Under the pieces are notes generated by a model. It was not told where the DNA came from, made no database searches, and saw nothing but the letters and a program-made list of their open reading frames with translations. From the NCBI GenBank assembly GCA_964017155.1, contig OZ024861.1:15161326-15225325 (forward strand): a stretch of 64,000 nt of DNA, in the 5' to 3' direction. Shown piece by piece: positions 60,324 through 64,000 of the stretch; the stretch's first letter is position 1; every line of letters starts with the position of its first letter. This DNA comes from Oasisia sp. SBJ-2009. Its lineage: Eukaryota > Annelida > Polychaeta > Sabellida > Siboglinidae. The position numbers were made by a program, and so were the translations under genes.

Positions 60324-62575
60324 ATGTGCACGGTGTCTAACAAAATTGAAAACAGCAGGCTCAATGCTTACATATGCCCACATTCCTTCACACCACTGGC
60401 GTCAAAGACGCAAATCCCACCGCGATGCGGTCGAGATTACACTAAAGAAACTGGCATCTGTCGCCAGCATTCGGCTGCGCGACACAGTAATGGCGGCAAA
60501 CCGGAAGACGCGCCACAACAATACCGTGACGTCACGACGATACGGCAGACGCGCCATTTTCGTTCCCGGCGACGTCAAATTTCAACATGGCGACGCCTTT
60601 GATCTAAGCAAACTGGGGGGGGGGGGAGGCGCTTTCTTCCACTTTTACTTCGTTCTTTCAATGTTTTACTTGCGCTAGCCTATTTCGCAATAAGGTACAC
60701 ACACATAGGACTACAGTTGTGTTATGGTACGACGGCCAGTGCGACATTCGGGTACTTTTTATGCACGATGCAAGTCAATGTGCGTGGGGTATAACACCGA
60801 TTAGATTCAACAATGTCAGACTCTCTCCATTGAGTTTTAGACCAAATATATCAGGCCTGCTGCGTCCGCGCGTATTAAAACCACTACACTACTCTACCCG
60901 CGCCTCTCGTAATGAAGTTTCAAACATAGGAGCAATTGAGGTTGGCTTGCATTCTGCGCAAGTGCCTAATTCTTGTCGGAAATGGAACAGAATATTCATA
61001 TTCTTGTTCTCATTCACAGTACACTGTATATGGTGCATACCACTCTTCGATGAGTTGTCTCAAAGTCTCAAGCAGCTTTCCTCCTATGCCTAGGCAAATA
61101 GACGTTTGGACAGTATATAATTTAACATTCGTACTGCTGAGCTTCAAACTACTACACTCAACGACAGAAGTTCCCTTTATTGTGTTGGCAATCTACTCTC
61201 TGCGATCTGGAACTCTAAAACGTGTTAACGGCGACGCCACGAGGGCTGTATGCAGGCTGCGCAAAGATGTATCTGAAGCATTATATGCCATTCCATGCGA
61301 TAAAAGACGTTCGTTCGCATACAGTCTAGATTTACTCTGTAGTGTAATACGCTTTGTAGGACGTGCAATGTATGTAGCTAGCTCAACATCAATGATTATA
61401 TGATGCGACCATTGCCTGTTAGCTGCTTTGTGGTTTCGTTTTCATATTGAACTTGCGACATGTCTGCTCTTTGGTTTCAGGTCGTCCTATTTGAGACCGA
61501 CGTGTGAGCGACACAGACCCTCTGAGAATGCGACGCGCGAGTAGTGATGAACCCCACGCATGTCTAGTATATCATTTCGTAGTTATCTGGGTAGTTTGGA
61601 ACAACCTTTGTTTTCTCGTATGGCTCTTCGCCATCGCTGTTATGTCTAGCCTTTGGCGTTACCTGTTTGTCGGCATAGCGCTCATGACATGGCCAAAGAG
61701 CTGGCCTGTTGGCACTGATCACTGTAGCATATGATATTGTTTCCAAGGCAATGTATCAACATGTGCATTCGAACTCCGTCACTACCTAGATACAAATCCG
61801 CGTGCCGAGATATGTGTGACTGCAATAAATATGGGTCTCAAAACATCGAATGATCTCTACACTTGTCTTTCAAGGAAGACATGTCAAATGCGAACCCTTG
61901 AGTTACACTATTGCAAAGAAAGAGGCACTTGTATAGGTTGCCTTTGCATGCTGATTCCTAAGTATGCTGTTTCCAGTCGAGATGAATGCGTTGTGCTTGC
62001 TGTCATGACGGTCAAAGAATCATCTACTCAACTGTATTGAGTGGGTGTATGTATACATGCGATAATGTGTGTGGCATTGGCCGCGCGAATGGTGCTTATG
62101 CATATCAGTGTTAAGATACTTTCCGCGGTGCGATCTCGACCTCTTACACAAGTCTCGTTTCATGTGCATTATTTTGCATCATATTTTGACATTGTGTATC
62201 TTGAAATACATCATATAGCGTGACAAATAGCTCGATCAATCGTCTGAGTAAAACGTTTCGATTGTGAGAACTGCAACATCAAAACTAATGTCAACTCGCA
62301 CTAGCTGTGATGCATGTATCGATGTCATGCTATCATTGATTTGATTCTCCCAGTGATCGGCCTACATTATCATCTACCTCACTCAACAGGTTATATAAAT
62401 AAAATAACTTGATAAAACAACGCGTCACCCACTGTCGAATGACTGTTCCGCGTCGCCAATCTTCACATCATCGGGCCTGTTCGATCAGTAATGCTGCCAG
62501 AAGTCGTCGGCCACGTGTCGCTGTATCTTCACCGGGCGCAGACACCTGAGAAAAAAACAATAAACCAGCGTTACA
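60324..62575. repeat. Satellite unit 13
   Basis: 2,252 bp. Shares GTATATAATTTAAC, GTATACATGCG and TTCGATCAG with unit 11, about 4.50 kb away. Confidence 0.95.
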
Positions 62576-64000
62576 ATGTGCACGGTGTCTAACAAAATTG
62601 AAAACAGCAGGCTCAATGCTTACATATGCCCACATTCCTTCACACCACTGGCGTCAAAGACGCAAATCCCACCGCGATGCGGTCGAGATTACACTAAAGA
62701 AACTGGCATCTGTCGCCAGCATTCGGCTGCGCGACACAGTAATGGCGGCAAACCGGAAGACGCGCCACAACAATACCGTGACGTCACGACGATACGGCAG
62801 ACGCGCCATTTTCGTTCCCGGCGACGTCAAATTTCAACATGGCGACGCCTTTGATCTAAGCAAACTGGGGGGGGGGGGAGGCGCTTTATTCCACTTTTAC
62901 TTCGTTCTTTCAATGTTTTACTTGCGCTAGCCTATTTCGCAATAAGGTACACACACATAGGACTACAGTTGTGTTATGGTACGACGGCCAGTGCGACATT
63001 CGGGTACTTTTTATGCACGATGCAAGATAATGTGCGTGGGGTATAACACCGATTAGATTCAACAATGTCAGACTCTCTCCATTGAGTTTTAGACCAAATA
63101 TATCAGGCCTGCTGCGTCCGCGCGTATTAAAACCACTACACTACCCTACCCGCGCCTCTCGTAATGAAGTTTCAAACATAGGAGCAATTGAGGTTGGCTT
63201 CCATTCTGCGCAAGTGCCTAATTCTTGTCGGAAATGGAACAGGATATTCATATTCTTGTTCTCATTCACAGTACACTGTATATGGTGCATACCACTCTTC
63301 GATCAGTTGTCTCAAAGTCTCAAGCAGCTTTCCACCTATGCCTAGGCAAATAGACGTTTGGACAGTATCTAATTTAACATTCGTACTGCTGAGTTTCAAA
63401 CTACTACACTCAACGACAGAAGTTACCTTTATTGTGTTGGCAATCTACTCTCTGCGATCTGGAACTCTAAAACGTGTTAACGGCGACGCCACGAGGGCTG
63501 TATGCAGGCTGCGCAAAGATGTATCTGAAGCATTATATGCCATTCCATGCGATAAAAGACGTTCGTTCGCATACAGTCTAGATTTACTCTGTAGTGTAAT
63601 ACGCTTTGTAGGACGTACAATGTATGTAGCTAGCTCAACATCAATGATTATATGATGCGACCATTGCCTGTTAGCTGCTTTGTGGTTTCGTTTTCATATT
63701 GAACTTGCGACATGTCTGCTCTTTGGTTTCAGGTCGTCCTATTTGAGACCGACGTGTGAGCGACACAGACCCTGTGAGAATGCGACGCGCGAGTAGTGAT
63801 GAACCCCACGCATGTCTAGTATATCATTTCGTAGTTATCTGGGTAGTTTGGAACAACCTTTGTTTTCTCGTATGGCTCTTCGCCATCGCTGTTATGTCTA
63901 GCCTTTGGCGTTACCTGTTTGTCGGCATAGCGCTCATGACATGGCCAAAGAGCTGGCCTGTTGGCATTGATCACTGTAGCATATGATATTGTTTCCAAGG
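62576..64000. repeat. Satellite unit 14 (cut by window edge)
   Basis: First 1,425 bp of a unit. CAGACCCTGTGAG is shared with unit 12. The array probably continues past the window. Confidence 0.95.

Larger units (their letters stand above)
55991..64000. repeat. ~2.25-kb satellite array, right segment
   Basis: Continues the split unit and adds two full units and a partial one cut by the window edge. All copies are first-subfamily (AAAAGACG, GTAGCTAGC, GCGACCATTGCC) with CAACATGGCG in place of CAAGATGGCG, so they differ from the 26-44 kb copies just across the transposon. Confidence 0.97.

Overview
The window is eukaryotic and almost certainly from a marine invertebrate (mollusc-like or similar). 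It contains several families of non-LTR retrotransposon, long (TA)n, (CA)n, (GGAC)n and (ACCG)n microsatellites, foldback elements and a large satellite array. No operons and no recognisable host gene are present. Everything that can be named is mobile or repetitive DNA, and all coding assignments are to transposable elements. The organism is inferred from repeat style only.

Layout. (i) 1-8.3 kb: five non-LTR retrotransposon pieces. These are a reverse-strand C-terminal tail (1-505), an RTE-like endonuclease fragment whose frame runs into a 660-bp tetranucleotide microsatellite (1,079-2,506), an old CR1/L2-type element with an SGNH-esterase ORF1 and a remnant RT (2,574-4,436), and, directly abutting it, a nearly complete but mutated CR1/L2-type element (4,437-8,287). 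(ii) 8.3-19.9 kb: repeat-rich DNA without host genes. It holds a ~2.95-kb foldback element with ~540-bp inverted arms (10,376-13,328), three arrays of a ~22-bp minisatellite built on CGACGCGTCC, a reverse-strand RT fragment (14,030-14,821), a ~219-bp palindromic MITE (16,788-17,006) and a short RTE-like RT remnant (19,737-19,876). (iii) 19,877 to the window end: a tandem array of a ~2.25-kb unit, about 14 copies, with two sequence subfamilies and dimeric higher-order periodicity of ~4.50 kb. (iv) 44,100-55,990: an 11.9-kb DNA transposon that interrupts one unit of the array.

The main result is the element in (iv). Its ends form imperfect terminal inverted repeats beginning TGTGGTGGTCC, with a probable 4-bp target duplication (GGGG/GCGG). 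The two halves of the interrupted satellite unit add up to one unit length. On the reverse strand, consecutive exons with matching splice phases encode a gypsy-type integrase: an HHCC zinc finger, then D, D-35-E, then a C-terminal GPY/QLKPY region. No reverse transcriptase, RNase H or LTR is seen. That combination matches the Ginger superfamily of cut-and-paste transposons. One linker exon could not be found, and the C-terminal reading frame continues through a 39-bp coding minisatellite and ~90 copies of a tetranucleotide, so this copy may be inactive or have an unusual tail.

The satellite unit carries a conserved block with an E-box (CACGTG), a CRE palindrome (GTGACGTCAC), an AAGATGGCG motif and a G tract of variable length. 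Its open frames are not conserved between copies, so I treat it as non-coding or as an unidentified transcribed repeat.
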